Positions 50,705-59,564 are shown, counted from the first letter of the stretch. The stretch: 64,000 nt of DNA from DASYHS01 sp035998295 (GCF_035998295.1 NZ_DASYHS010000024.1:1-64000), one strand, 5' to 3'. Notes: a model not told the origin generated them from the sequence alone. Numbers and translations: made by a program.

Positions 50705-51781
50705 TCAGATGGCAAGCGATGCGGAGGGCGCGCGGCTGCGCGCGCTCCTGATGACGTCGAACACTTCGCGCACGAACGGTTCCGGAATGCCGCGCGTGAT
50801 GAAGACGATGCGGCTCCGGCGCCATCCGCGCGGCCATGCGTCGAGAGCGAAGGGCGGATGGAAGAGTTTCTGGACCGCCTGGACCACGATCGGCTCGCCG
50901 CGCCCCTCGACGTCCAGGATGCCCTTGATGCGGAGCATGTCCTCGCCGTGGGCGATGACCAGGGCGTCCAGCCACGCCGCCACTTCCTGCCAGACCAGCG
51001 GTTCGTCGAAGGTCAGGCAGAAGCTGGAGATCGCGGCGTCGTGGCGGGCATGGTGGTCGTGCGCGTCGGGGCCGTCCCCGTCCCCGGGCCCGTCCCCGGG
51101 CCCGTGCCGTGGGAAGGCGTCGGCCCGCAGCCAGGCCTGCGCGGCCTGCGCGCCGGCGGCGCCGTCATGCACGCCGCCATGGACCAGCGCGGCGGGGTCA
51201 GGCGGTGCGCCGGGTGCCGCTTCGAGCAGGGAGGCGCCGGGGTTCAGGGAGCGCAGGCGGGCGGCGAGGTCGGCGAACCCCCCGGGCGCAAGGTCGGTCT
51301 TGGTGACGACGATCGCGTCGGCGACCGCGGCCTGCTTGACGGCTTCGGCGTGCCGATCGAGCGTGGCGAGGCCCTGGGGCGCCTCGACGGCCGTGACGAT
51401 GCAGTCCAGCCGGTAGTCCCGGGCCACCGGCATGGTCATCAGGGCCTGGATGACGGGCGCCGGGTCGGCGAGGCCCGTGGTTTCGATGACGACCCGCGAA
51501 AGGGTCCGGATGTCGCCCCGCCGCTGCCTCAGGACCAGATCCTGGAGGGTTTCGACGAGGTCGCCCCGCACCGTGCAGCACAGGCATCCGGTCGTCAGCT
51601 CTATCGTGCTCTCGTCGCTCGCCGCTATGAGGTCGCCGTCGATGCCGATGTCGCCGAACTCGTTGACGATCACCGCGGCGTCGGCGAGGCTCGGCGTCCT
51701 GAGCCATTGATTGAGCAAGGTCGTCTTGCCGCTGCCCAGGAACCCGGTCAGCAGCAGGATCGGCGTGCGGGAGCCAGTCAT
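50705..51781 (-). CDS. CobW/G3E-family metal-chaperone GTPase
   Basis: The 358-residue G3E GTPase delivers a metal to a client enzyme. Walker A is LLTGFLGSGKTTLL (residues 10-23), the metal-binding CxCC motif is TGCLCCTVRGDL (about 64-75), and ETTGLADPAPV and TKTDLA (guanine specificity) are present. Between the GTPase and the CobW C-terminal domain lies a Gly/Asp/His-rich insert (GDGPGDGDGPDAHDHHARHD), probably an extra metal-binding loop. It sits in the operon between the binding protein and the amidohydrolase, which makes the hydrolase the likely client. Zinc is the best guess. Confidence 0.93.
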   Translation of the reverse strand: MTGSRTPILLLTGFLGSGKTTLLNQWLRTPSLADAAVIVNEFGDIGIDGDLIAASDESTIELTTGCLCCTVRGDLVETLQDLVLRQRRGDIRTLSRVVIETTGLADPAPVIQALMTMPVARDYRLDCIVTAVEAPQGLATLDRHAEAVKQAAVADAIVVTKTDLAPGGFADLAARLRSLNPGASLLEAAPGAPPDPAALVHGGVHDGAAGAQAAQAWLRADAFPRHGPGDGPGDGDGPDAHDHHARHDAAISSFCLTFDEPLVWQEVAAWLDALVIAHGEDMLRIKGILDVEGRGEPIVVQAVQKLFHPPFALDAWPRGWRRSRIVFITRGIPEPFVREVFDVIRSARSRAPSASLAI

Positions 51782-51872
51782 CGCCAGATTTCCCGGATGG
51801 GTTGTTCGTTCATGATGGGCGGGCGTGATGGGGGGAAGCGTGGCGCGGGACCCTCGTCCCGCGCGCTTCGCC

Positions 51873-52862
51873 TCACCGGCCGGCGAGATAGCCGGGGTCG
51901 TAGTACTTGGAGACGTCCAGCGTCGGGGCGGGCTCGCCCGTGAGCGCGGCGTCGATGTCGACGATGTTCTGCAGCGCGGCGTCCGGCATTTCCAGGTTGC
52001 GGCCGATCGCCTGCTGTTCCTCGATGATGAACCGGTACGAGGCTTCCGCCACGTCGGGTTCCACGCCCGTATAGTCGGCGAGGATCGCGACGGCCTTCTC
52101 CCGGTTGGCGGGCTCGTAGATCCAGTTGGACGCTTCCTGGAGCGCCTGGGTCAGGTCCGCGGCCGTGTCCGGATTTTGGGCGGCCCAGTCCTTGTTGAGG
52201 ATCAGTGGGGTCTGCACGTAGGGCTCGGTGTAGACGTCGAGCACCGCCATGCCGTCGTTCATGGCGATGGTGTCGAAGGGGGCGATCAGCAGCGCCCCTG
52301 ACACCTGGCCGTTGCCGAGCGCGACCACGCGGTCCCGGGAGTTGGTCAGCGCCACCATCTGCACGTCGCCCGCCTTCACCCCGGCCTTCTGCAGCTGGTA
52401 GAGCAGCAGGTTCGCCGTGCCGCCGGTGACGCCGCCCGCGGTGACGACCTTGCCCGACAGGTCCGCCGCACTGTCGATGCCCGGCCCGCCGACGAGCCGG
52501 AGAATGGTCTTCTCCAGGATGGCGCCGCTGATGACGATCGGCGCGCCCTGATCGACGGCGCGGACGACGAGATCGCCGAGGGAGACGCCGGCTTCCACGC
52601 TGCCCGAGGCCACCGCCTGGAGGAGGGCCGGGCTGCTGGCGGCGCGCAGTTCCTCGATCTCGAGCCCGCGCTCGGCGTAGAAGCCCTGGTCCTCGGCGAT
52701 CGCGTGCAGCCAGAGCAGCGCGCTGGGCGCCAGCATGGCGACCCGGACGGTCTCCGTCTTGGTGGGTTGGGCCTGGGCGGGCTGGGCCGTGGCGGCAAAA
52801 GCTCCTGCCGTGATCGCGGTGGCGAGGCTCAGCCGCGCGGCGACGGTGCGGAAAGTCTTCAT
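51873..52862 (-). CDS. ABC transporter substrate-binding protein (NitT/TauT-like)
   Basis: The 329-residue periplasmic binding protein starts with a signal peptide (LSLATAITAGAFAATAQPAQA). The type-II binding-protein fold shows as VRVAMLAPSALLWLHAIAEDQGFYAERGLEIE and SSPALLQAVASGSVEAGVSLGD, then DLSGKVVTAGGVTGGTANLL and ALLIAPFDTIAMNDG. This is the SsuA/TauA/ThiY class, which binds sulfonates, pyrimidines, nitrate and others. As first gene of the operon it faces the IclR gene across 228 bases. The ATG is weakly supported by GGGGAA. The ligand is unknown but should be the amidohydrolase substrate or a precursor. Confidence 0.92.
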   Translation of the reverse strand: MKTFRTVAARLSLATAITAGAFAATAQPAQAQPTKTETVRVAMLAPSALLWLHAIAEDQGFYAERGLEIEELRAASSPALLQAVASGSVEAGVSLGDLVVRAVDQGAPIVISGAILEKTILRLVGGPGIDSAADLSGKVVTAGGVTGGTANLLLYQLQKAGVKAGDVQMVALTNSRDRVVALGNGQVSGALLIAPFDTIAMNDGMAVLDVYTEPYVQTPLILNKDWAAQNPDTAADLTQALQEASNWIYEPANREKAVAILADYTGVEPDVAEASYRFIIEEQQAIGRNLEMPDAALQNIVDIDAALTGEPAPTLDVSKYYDPGYLAGR

Positions 52863-52972
52863 GGCGCATTCCCCGATGGTTTTCGCTGCGTCCAAGAGCG
52901 CCCACCACGGGGCATGGCCCTCCGTCCGACGCAGGGGAAAAGCTACAGCCCCCTGCCGCTCTGTCAACATAA

Positions 52973-53018
52973 ATTCCCAAATAATGCGAAAAGCGCATAT
53001 GCGCGACATATTGGAAAT
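52973..53018. promoter_or_regulatory. Candidate IclR operator in divergent intergenic region
   Basis: A perfect 12-bp palindrome GCGCATATGCGC (52993-53004) lies between the transport operon and the IclR gene. It is flanked by an imperfect inverted pair, ATTCCCAA on the left and TTGGAAAT on the right. The region is markedly A+T-rich compared with its surroundings, as expected for a two-way promoter. The palindrome is about 130 bases from the operon's first ATG and 90 from that of iclR. Confidence 0.45.
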
Positions 53019-53090
53019 GGTGTGAATTCGTGATGCTTGCCAATGCGGGTGCAATTGGCTACACGATCCGGACGGATCGGGAGGTGATCG

Positions 53091-53864
53091 ATGACGGTAC
53101 CCAGCCGGGTAATCGCCATTCTGCAGCTGTATCTCGGGGAGCGGCGGGTATGGACCGCCGAAGCCATGGGGCGGGCGCTGGACGTGTCGACGAGCACGGC
53201 GTACCGCTACGTCAAGGAGCTGTGCGCCGCGGGCTTCCTGGACCCGGTCACCGGCGCCGGCTATGCGCTCGGTCCCGCCATCATCCAGTACGACTATTTC
53301 CTGCGGACGGCGGATCCCGTGATCCAGCATGCGATCCCCGGCATGCGCAAGCTCATCACCCTGTCCGATCCCAGGGTCGACGTCATCCTGTGCCGCCGCT
53401 TCAAGGACCGCGTCCTATGCGTCCATCAGGAGAACGGCCCCGAACCGCATCCGCCCACGACCTATGCGCGCGGCGTCGCCATGCCCCTGTTCCTGGGCGC
53501 CACGTCGAAGGTGATCCTGGCCAACCTGCCGGAGCGCGGGTTGAAGCGGTTCTACCTCGACAACGAGGAGCAGATCCGCGCGTCGGGCCGCGTCCGGACC
53601 TGGAAGGAGTTCAAGGAAGAGCTCAAGAAGGTCCGGCGTACCGGATACTGCCTGACGGTCTCCGAGGTCGCCCCGGAGAGGGCGGGGCTGGCGGCGCCGA
53701 TCTTCCGGGACGACCAGGTGATCGCCTCGATCAGCATCGTCACGCAGAGCCACGTCTTCGAGGAGATCAGGAAGAGCGCCGACATAATCCCGGAAATCCT
53801 GGGCGTGGCTCGCGAGATCAGCGAGAGCCTGGACGACACCGTGGCGGAGGTGGCGCGAAGCTGA
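53091..53864 (+). CDS. IclR family transcriptional regulator
   Basis: The 257-residue regulator has an N-terminal winged helix-turn-helix (about 5-60: VIAILQLYLGERRVWTAEAMGRAL and STSTAYRYVKELCAAGFL) and a C-terminal effector-binding domain with DVILCRRFKDRVLCVHQEN, GVAMPLFLGATSKVILANLP, RRTGYCLTVSEVAPERAGLAAPIF and ASISIVT. Members bind small aromatic or aliphatic metabolites. The ATG follows GGAGGTGATCG. It is divergent from the five-gene transport/amidohydrolase operon and is its likely regulator; autoregulation through the shared region is plausible. Confidence 0.93.
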   Translation: MTVPSRVIAILQLYLGERRVWTAEAMGRALDVSTSTAYRYVKELCAAGFLDPVTGAGYALGPAIIQYDYFLRTADPVIQHAIPGMRKLITLSDPRVDVILCRRFKDRVLCVHQENGPEPHPPTTYARGVAMPLFLGATSKVILANLPERGLKRFYLDNEEQIRASGRVRTWKEFKEELKKVRRTGYCLTVSEVAPERAGLAAPIFRDDQVIASISIVTQSHVFEEIRKSADIIPEILGVAREISESLDDTVAEVARS

Positions 53865-53886
53865 CCGCCGCGGCGTCGGTCCCGGC

Positions 53887-56799
53887 CTAATGCGCCTCGG
53901 CCCAGCTCCGGCCGATGCCGGCATCGGCCACCAGCGGGACCGAGAGGCGGGCCGCGCCTTCCATCACGGTGCGCACGACCTCGGCCGTCTCCTGGGCCTC
54001 GCCCTCGGGTACCTCGAACAGCAGCTCGTCGTGGACCTGCAGCAGCATGCGGCCGCTCAGCCCGGCCGCGGCCAGGGCCGGGGGCACGCGGACCATGGCG
54101 CGTTTGATGATGTCGGCGGCCGTGCCCTGGATCGGCGCGTTGATCGCCTGGCGCTCGGCGAAGCTGCGCCGGGCGGCGTTGCGCTCGGCGATGCCCTGGA
54201 TGTTCAGGCGGCGGCCGAACAGCGTCGTCACGTAGCCGTGCTCGCGGCAGAAGCGCTTGGTGCGGTCCATGTAGTCGGCCAGCTCCGAGAAGCGCTCCAG
54301 GTACTGCTTGATGAAGGTGTTGGCCTCGCCGGCGGGGATGCCGAGCTGGCGGCCGAGCCCGAAGCCGGAGATGCCGTAGATGATGCCGAAGTTGATCGCC
54401 TTGGCCTTGCGCCGGATATCCGAGGTCATGGCGTCCAGCGGCACGCCGAACACCTGGCTGGCGGTCATCGCGTGGATGTCGATGCCGTCGCGGAACGCGT
54501 CCTGCAGCGCCGCGATCCCGGCCATCTCCGCGACCAGGCGCAGCTCGATCTGGCTGTAGTCCACCGAGAGCAGGCGGAAGCCCTCGGGAGCGACGAAGGC
54601 CCCGCGGATGCGCCGGCCCTCCTCGGTGCGGATCGGGATGTTCTGGAGGTTCGGGTCGGTCGAGCTGAGCCGGCCGGTCGCCGTTGCCGCCAGCGAGAAG
54701 GAGGTGTGGACGCGCCCCGTGCCGTCGACCTGCTCCTGCAGGGCGTCGGTGTAGGTGCCCTTGAGCTTGGACAGCTGGCGCCAGTCCAGGACCTTCTGGA
54801 CCATCGGGTGCAGGTCGACGAGCTGCTCCAGGACCGAGCTGTCGGTCGAATAGGCGCCGGTCTTGCCCTTCTTGCCGCCGGGCATGCCGAGCTGCTCGAA
54901 CAGCACCTCGCCGAGCTGCTTGGGCGAGCCGACGTTGAAGGTGGCGCCGGACAGGCGGTGGACCTCCGCCTCCAGCTCGGCGAGCCGTCCCGAGAAGTCG
55001 CGCGACAGGCGCGCCAGCTCGTCGCGGTCGACCAGGACCCCCGCACTCTCCATGTCGGCCACCACCGGCGCCAGCGGCCGGTCCATCCCCTCGTAGACGG
55101 TGGTCATGCGCTCGAACACGAGGCGCGGCTTCAGCACGTGCCACAGGCGCAGCGTCACGTCCGCGTCCTCGGCCGCGTAGTCGCATGCCCGGTCGAGCGG
55201 GACGCGGTCGAAGGTGACCCGCGACTTGCCGGTCCCGGTCACCTCGTCGTAGCTGATCGTCGTGTAGCCGAAATGGATCTGGGCCAGCTCGTCCATGCCG
55301 TGGCCGTGGCGGCCGGTGTCCAGAACGTAGCTGAGCAGCATGGTGTCGTCGAACGGTGCCAGCCGGATGCCGTGCTGCCCGAACACCTGCATGTCGAACT
55401 TCAGGTTGTGCCCGACCTTGAGCACGCAGGGGTCCTCCAGCAGCGGCTTCAGCCGCGCGATCGCCTCATGCAGCGCGATCTGGCGCGGCGTGGCGTCGCC
55501 GGACAGGTCGAGGCCGCCCACCGTCGCATCCGGCGCCACGTGGCCGAGCGGGACGTAGCAGGCTTCCCCCGGCTCGACCGCGAGGCTGACGCCGACGAGC
55601 TTGCAGCTTCCAGGCGAGAGGCTGTCGGTCTCGGTGTCGACCGCGACGATGCCGGCCTGGGCCGCCCGTTCGATCCAGCGCTCCAGGTCCTCCACCGTCT
55701 GCACCAGGACGCAGCGTCCCCGTCCCTCGGGCAGGTTCGGGCGCGGTGCTGCGCCGAGGCCCGCCACCTGCGCCGCCGTAGCGCCGGGCGCGTCCCCGGC
55801 CACCGCGTCCCCGGGCGCCGCTTCGCCGCTCCGCGCGGCGGCCGTGCCGTCCACCAGCCGGCCGTCCTTGCGCAGTTCCGCCTCCAGGCGCGCCACGGCC
55901 GAGCGGAAGCCCTGCTCGCGCAGGAAGGCGATCAGCTTGTCGTGGTCGGGCTCGCGAACGCGCAGGTCCCCGACCGGCACCGGCACTGGCACCTGGTCCT
56001 CCAGCCTGACGAGGCGCTTGGAGATGCGCGCCTGCTCGGCATAGGTCTGCAGGGCCTCGCGGCGCTTGGGCTGCTTGATCTCACCCGCGCGCTCCAGCAG
56101 GGCTTCCAGGCTGCCGTACTCGCCGATCAGCTGGGCCGCGGTCTTGACGCCGATCCCGGGGACGCCCGGCACGTTGTCGACGCTGTCGCCGGCCAGCGCC
56201 TGGACGTCGACGACCTTCTCCGGGGCCACCCCGAACTTCTCCATCACCTCCTCGGCGCCGATGGCCTTGTTCTTGATGGGGTCCATCATGCGCACGCCGT
56301 CGCGCACGAGCTGCATCAGGTCCTTGTCGGAGGAGACGATCGTGACCTCGCGCCCCTGCTCGCGGGCGAGGCGGGCGTACGTCGCGATCAGGTCGTCGGC
56401 CTCGAAGCCCTCCAGCTCCAGGCAGGGCAGGCAGAACGCCTCGACCGCCTCGCGGATGATCGCGAACTGGGGGCGCAGCTCTTCCGGCGGGTCGCTGCGG
56501 TTGGCCTTGTACTCGGGGTAGATGTCGTTGCGGAAGTTCGCGCGCTTGGCGTCGAAGACGACCGCCACCGCCTCGGCGCCCAGGTCGGCCAGCAGCTTCA
56601 TGATCATGTTGGTGAAGCCGAGGACGGCGTTCACCGGCGTGCCGTCGGGCCGGTTCAGGACGGGCAGGGCGTGGAAGGCGCGGAAGATGAACCCCGAGCC
56701 GTCGACGAGGTAGAGCGGCCCCATGCCCCGGGCATCGTCGGCTGCGGCCTCGGCGGCGGTGGCTGCGGCGGTCGGCGCGGGGGCGGCGAGGTCGGACAT
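53887..56799 (-). CDS. polA: DNA polymerase I
   Basis: The 970-residue enzyme fills gaps and removes RNA primers. Three domains are intact. The 5' nuclease (about 25-320) shows LVDGSGFIFRAFHA, EGFEADDLIAT and GDSVDNVPGVPGIGVKTAA. The 3'-5' exonuclease (about 385-580) has the DxE of VAVDTETDSLS, the middle VGHNLKFDMQV, and YAAEDADV, so proofreading should be active. The polymerase has motif A LSVDYSQIELR, motif B RRKAKAINFGIIYG and motif C VHDELLFEVP. An Ala/Gly-rich linker joins the first two. The ATG is preceded by GAGAGA. It is convergent with the IclR gene, 22 bases apart. Confidence 0.98.
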   Translation of the reverse strand: MSDLAAPAPTAAATAAEAAADDARGMGPLYLVDGSGFIFRAFHALPVLNRPDGTPVNAVLGFTNMIMKLLADLGAEAVAVVFDAKRANFRNDIYPEYKANRSDPPEELRPQFAIIREAVEAFCLPCLELEGFEADDLIATYARLAREQGREVTIVSSDKDLMQLVRDGVRMMDPIKNKAIGAEEVMEKFGVAPEKVVDVQALAGDSVDNVPGVPGIGVKTAAQLIGEYGSLEALLERAGEIKQPKRREALQTYAEQARISKRLVRLEDQVPVPVPVGDLRVREPDHDKLIAFLREQGFRSAVARLEAELRKDGRLVDGTAAARSGEAAPGDAVAGDAPGATAAQVAGLGAAPRPNLPEGRGRCVLVQTVEDLERWIERAAQAGIVAVDTETDSLSPGSCKLVGVSLAVEPGEACYVPLGHVAPDATVGGLDLSGDATPRQIALHEAIARLKPLLEDPCVLKVGHNLKFDMQVFGQHGIRLAPFDDTMLLSYVLDTGRHGHGMDELAQIHFGYTTISYDEVTGTGKSRVTFDRVPLDRACDYAAEDADVTLRLWHVLKPRLVFERMTTVYEGMDRPLAPVVADMESAGVLVDRDELARLSRDFSGRLAELEAEVHRLSGATFNVGSPKQLGEVLFEQLGMPGGKKGKTGAYSTDSSVLEQLVDLHPMVQKVLDWRQLSKLKGTYTDALQEQVDGTGRVHTSFSLAATATGRLSSTDPNLQNIPIRTEEGRRIRGAFVAPEGFRLLSVDYSQIELRLVAEMAGIAALQDAFRDGIDIHAMTASQVFGVPLDAMTSDIRRKAKAINFGIIYGISGFGLGRQLGIPAGEANTFIKQYLERFSELADYMDRTKRFCREHGYVTTLFGRRLNIQGIAERNAARRSFAERQAINAPIQGTAADIIKRAMVRVPPALAAAGLSGRMLLQVHDELLFEVPEGEAQETAEVVRTVMEGAARLSVPLVADAGIGRSWAEAH

Positions 56800-56980
56800 G
56801 GCGGCTCTCTCGGACGGGGCGGTTCGGACTGGGGCGGTTCGGGTGGGGCAGTGCCAGAACATGGGCCAAGCCCGCGCGCGTGTCGAGTGTCCGTGCAGGC
56901 CGCGCCGATGCAGAAAGTGGATGCGGACGGGCCGGCGATGCGGTAGGGATGAGGGCTGCCGGCCCGCGCGGGACGGCGAC

Positions 56981-57067
56981 GCGGGCGTGGCGGAATTGGC
57001 AGACGCGCCGGACTCAAAATCCGGTTCTGGTGACAGAGTGTCGGTTCGACCCCGACCGCCCGCACCA
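56981..57067 (+). tRNA. tRNA-Leu (anticodon CAA)
   Basis: The acceptor stem GCGGGCG pairs with CGCCCGC and is followed by an encoded ACCA. The anticodon loop CTCAAAA is closed by CCGGA/TCCGG, giving CAA, which reads UUG. The long variable arm of a class II tRNA and a normal T arm (GTCGG-TTCGACC-CCGAC) are present. UUG is rare in this G+C-rich genome, so this is a low-use isoacceptor. Confidence 0.95.
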
Positions 57068-57206
57068 ATCAACGGCCTCGGCCCCAGGGCCTCGATGCAG
57101 GCCCCCGCGTGACGCGTGTCCGGCGACGCAGGCCGTTGCGGTCTCCCGCCTTGCGGCCCGTCAGGCTGGGACGAGTTCCACCCCGACGAGAGAAGGTGGA
57201 GACTAC

Positions 57207-57671
57207 ATGAAGGAAGATCATCCAGGCCAGGCGGGCGGCTGCCGGTGCGGCCAGGTGAGGTTCGAGGTCGGCTCCAGGCCGCTTCTGACGATGGCCTGCC
57301 ACTGCACGGGGTGCCAGCGCATGACCGCAAGCGCCTACTCCCTGAGCACGCTTCATCTCAGCGCCTCTTTCAAGGTGACCCAGGGCGAGCCCGTCATCGG
57401 CGGGCTGCGCGGGCCGACCCGCCACTTCTTCTGCCCGCATTGCATGAGCTGGCTCTTCACGCGTCCGGAAGGCTTGGACGATTACGTCAACGTGCGTTCG
57501 ACGATGCTGGACGATGCCCGGTCCTTCCGGCCCTTCATCGAAACCTATACCAGCGAGGCGCTGCCCTGGGCGCGGACGCCGGCCGTCCACAGCTTCGAGA
57601 AGTTCCCGCCGCCGGAGCTCTTCCCCGCCCTGGGCGCGGAGTTCGCCGAGAAGGTCGACCAAGGCTTCTGA
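57207..57671 (+). CDS. GFA family protein (CENP-V/glutathione-dependent formaldehyde-activating fold)
   Basis: The 154-residue zinc protein has the Mss4-like fold, with the zinc cysteines in GGCRCGQVRFE (about 11-21), ACHCTGCQRM (about 31-40) and FFCPHCMSWLF (about 73-83). Most family members have unknown function despite the formaldehyde name. The ATG is supported by AGAAGGTGGA. It follows tRNA-Leu by 140 bases and stands alone. Confidence 0.92.
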   Translation: MKEDHPGQAGGCRCGQVRFEVGSRPLLTMACHCTGCQRMTASAYSLSTLHLSASFKVTQGEPVIGGLRGPTRHFFCPHCMSWLFTRPEGLDDYVNVRSTMLDDARSFRPFIETYTSEALPWARTPAVHSFEKFPPPELFPALGAEFAEKVDQGF

Positions 57672-57773
57672 TCCGCCGCGTTCTGAGGTCCGGGCCGGCC
57701 GGGCGGCCGGCCCGCGCACTTGAACCGGCGTCGCGTCCACACTAGGTTTTGACCCGTCACCAATCCAGGCAGG

Positions 57774-57890
57774 ATGTTTTCAGAAATGGATCACGCCCCC
57801 GAAACGACGGCACTTCGCTTCGCTTCTCGGGGGATCGTACTCCATGCCTGCCTCTATTTCGATTTCCGGCCTTTCATGGTCGACGCCTGA
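57774..57890 (+). CDS. Possible 38-residue leader peptide of the ABC-F gene
   Basis: A short frame begins MFSEMDHAPETTALRFASRG and ends inside the ABC-F coding sequence in another frame, overlapping its start by 47 bases. AGGCAGG lies just before the ATG. Ribosomes stalled on it would cover or open the hairpin at 57796-57833. Antibiotic-response ABC-F genes in other bacteria are often controlled by such leaders, but there is no conservation evidence here. Confidence 0.3.
   Translation: MFSEMDHAPETTALRFASRGIVLHACLYFDFRPFMVDA
57796..57833 (+). promoter_or_regulatory. Hairpin masking the ABC-F ribosome-binding site
   Basis: CCCCCGA (57796-57802) can pair with TCGGGGG (57827-57833), seven perfect base pairs closing a 24-nt loop. 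The right arm contains the only purine-rich ribosome site (GGGGGA) before the ABC-F ATG, ten bases upstream of it. Pairing would block translation unless opened, for example by a ribosome on the leader frame. Confidence 0.4.
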
Positions 57891-59451
57891 CGGCCATAGG
57901 CTTTTCTCGGACCTCGACTTCTCGTTCGGCGCCGAGCGCGCGGGGCTCGTCGGCCGGAACGGCGTCGGGAAAACGACCCTTCTCAAGCTGATTGCCGGCG
58001 AGCTCGCCCCCGGGACGGGAAGCGTGTCCGTCACCGGCAGGCTGGGCGTCCTTCGCCAGACCGTGCAGGTGGGGCCGGACGAGACGGTCGCCGACCTGTT
58101 CGGCGTCTCGGACGCCCTGGCCGTCCTGCGCCGGGCCGAGGCGGGCGAAGCCTCCGCGGAGGAGCTTGCGGCCGCCGATTGGACCCTGGAGGCGCGCATC
58201 GCGGCGGCCCTCGGGCGCGTCGGCCTGGACGCCGGGCAGGACGCCCGGCTGGCCATGCTGTCCGGCGGGCAGCGCACGCGGGCCGGCCTCGCGGCCCTCG
58301 TCTTCCGCGAACCCGACCTCCTCCTCCTGGACGAGCCGAGCAACGACCTCGACCGCGAGGGCCGCCGGGCATTGATCGACCTGCTGGCCGGCTGGCGGGC
58401 CGGCGCGGTCGTCGTCAGCCACGACCGGGAACTGCTGGACACGATGGACGCCATCGTGGAACTGACCTCGCTGGGCGCGCGGCGCTACGGCGGCAACTGG
58501 AGCCACTACCGCGAACGCAAGGCGATCGAGCTCGCCGCCGCCCGGCACGACCTGGCGGATGCCGAGAAGCGCGTCGCCGATGCCGCCCGCAGCGCACAGG
58601 CGACGGCCGAGCGGCAGGCGCGCAGGGACCGGGCGGGGCGGAAGAAGGCCGCCAAGGGGGACATGCCCCGGATACTGATCGGCATGCTCGAGGACAGGAG
58701 CGAGGGCACGAGCGGCGGGAACGCCCGTCTGGCCGAACGCCGGCGCGCGCAGGCCGCCGAAGCCGCGGCCGGCGCGCGTGAACGGATCGAAATCCTCCAG
58801 CCGCTGACCGTCCACGTCCCGTCGACCGGGCTTGCGCCGACCAGGACCGTCCTGAAGCTGGACGGCGTGACCGCCGGATACGAACCCGGCATGCCCGTCA
58901 TCCGCGACCTGTCCCTTACCGTGGTCGGGCCCGAGCGTCTCGCCGTCGCCGGCCCCAACGGGTCCGGCAAGACGACGCTGCTCGCCGTCGTCGCGGGCAG
59001 GCTCCGGCCCTGGAGGGGCACGGCCCGGACCATGGTCGGACATGCGATGCTCGACCAGCGGGTGAGCCTGCTCGACCCGACGGTCTCGATCCGGGACAAC
59101 TTCCGGCGGCTCAACCCCGAGGCCGACGAGAACGCGTGCCGGGCGGCGCTCGCCCGCTTCATGTTCCGTGCCGACGTGGCTCTAAAGGCCGTTTCGACGC
59201 TCAGCGGAGGGCAGGTGCTGCGCGCGGGGCTCGCTTGCGTGCTCGGCGGGTCGGCACCGCCGCCTCTCCTGATCCTGGACGAGCCGACGAACCATCTGGA
59301 CGTCGATTCCATCGAGGCGGTCGAGGCCGGCCTGCGTGCCTATGACGGCGCCCTCCTGATCGTCAGCCACGACGAGGCGTTCCTCGGCAATGTCGGGATC
59401 TCGCGGACGCTCGACCTTCAGGCGCCAGGGCGGCGCGGGGAAGGGGAATGA
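57844..59451 (+). CDS. ABC-F family ATP-binding protein
   Basis: The 535-residue soluble protein has two ABC domains in one chain and no membrane segments. Domain 1 has Walker A GRNGVGKTT (about 37-45), signature LSGGQRTRAGLAAL and LLLLDEPSNDLD. Domain 2 has GPNGSGKTT, LSGGQVLRAGLACVLGG and LLILDEPTNHLD, with switch His in IVSHDEAFLG. Between them is a charged helical linker (about 225-320, rich in Arg, Ala and Glu) of the sort that reaches into the ribosome. ABC-F proteins act on the ribosome as translation factors or antibiotic-protection proteins. The linker and the upstream leader make a regulatory or resistance role possible. Confidence 0.92.
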   Translation: MPASISISGLSWSTPDGHRLFSDLDFSFGAERAGLVGRNGVGKTTLLKLIAGELAPGTGSVSVTGRLGVLRQTVQVGPDETVADLFGVSDALAVLRRAEAGEASAEELAAADWTLEARIAAALGRVGLDAGQDARLAMLSGGQRTRAGLAALVFREPDLLLLDEPSNDLDREGRRALIDLLAGWRAGAVVVSHDRELLDTMDAIVELTSLGARRYGGNWSHYRERKAIELAAARHDLADAEKRVADAARSAQATAERQARRDRAGRKKAAKGDMPRILIGMLEDRSEGTSGGNARLAERRRAQAAEAAAGARERIEILQPLTVHVPSTGLAPTRTVLKLDGVTAGYEPGMPVIRDLSLTVVGPERLAVAGPNGSGKTTLLAVVAGRLRPWRGTARTMVGHAMLDQRVSLLDPTVSIRDNFRRLNPEADENACRAALARFMFRADVALKAVSTLSGGQVLRAGLACVLGGSAPPPLLILDEPTNHLDVDSIEAVEAGLRAYDGALLIVSHDEAFLGNVGISRTLDLQAPGRRGEGE

Positions 59452-59564
59452 CGTCGCGTTCGGCGTCGACCTGTACGGTTCCGCCTTGCTTTCCGCGCTG
59501 CCGATCCGTCCATGATACCCGGGAGCGATCGTGGCGCGAGCCGAACCGGATGGGAGCGGGCGGG

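Noticed and set aside
56800..56840. LexA box upstream of polA (GTTC repeats near 56822)
   Set aside because: The two plus-strand GGTTCGG-type repeats are 11 bases apart instead of 7, so they do not match GTTC-N7-GTTC.
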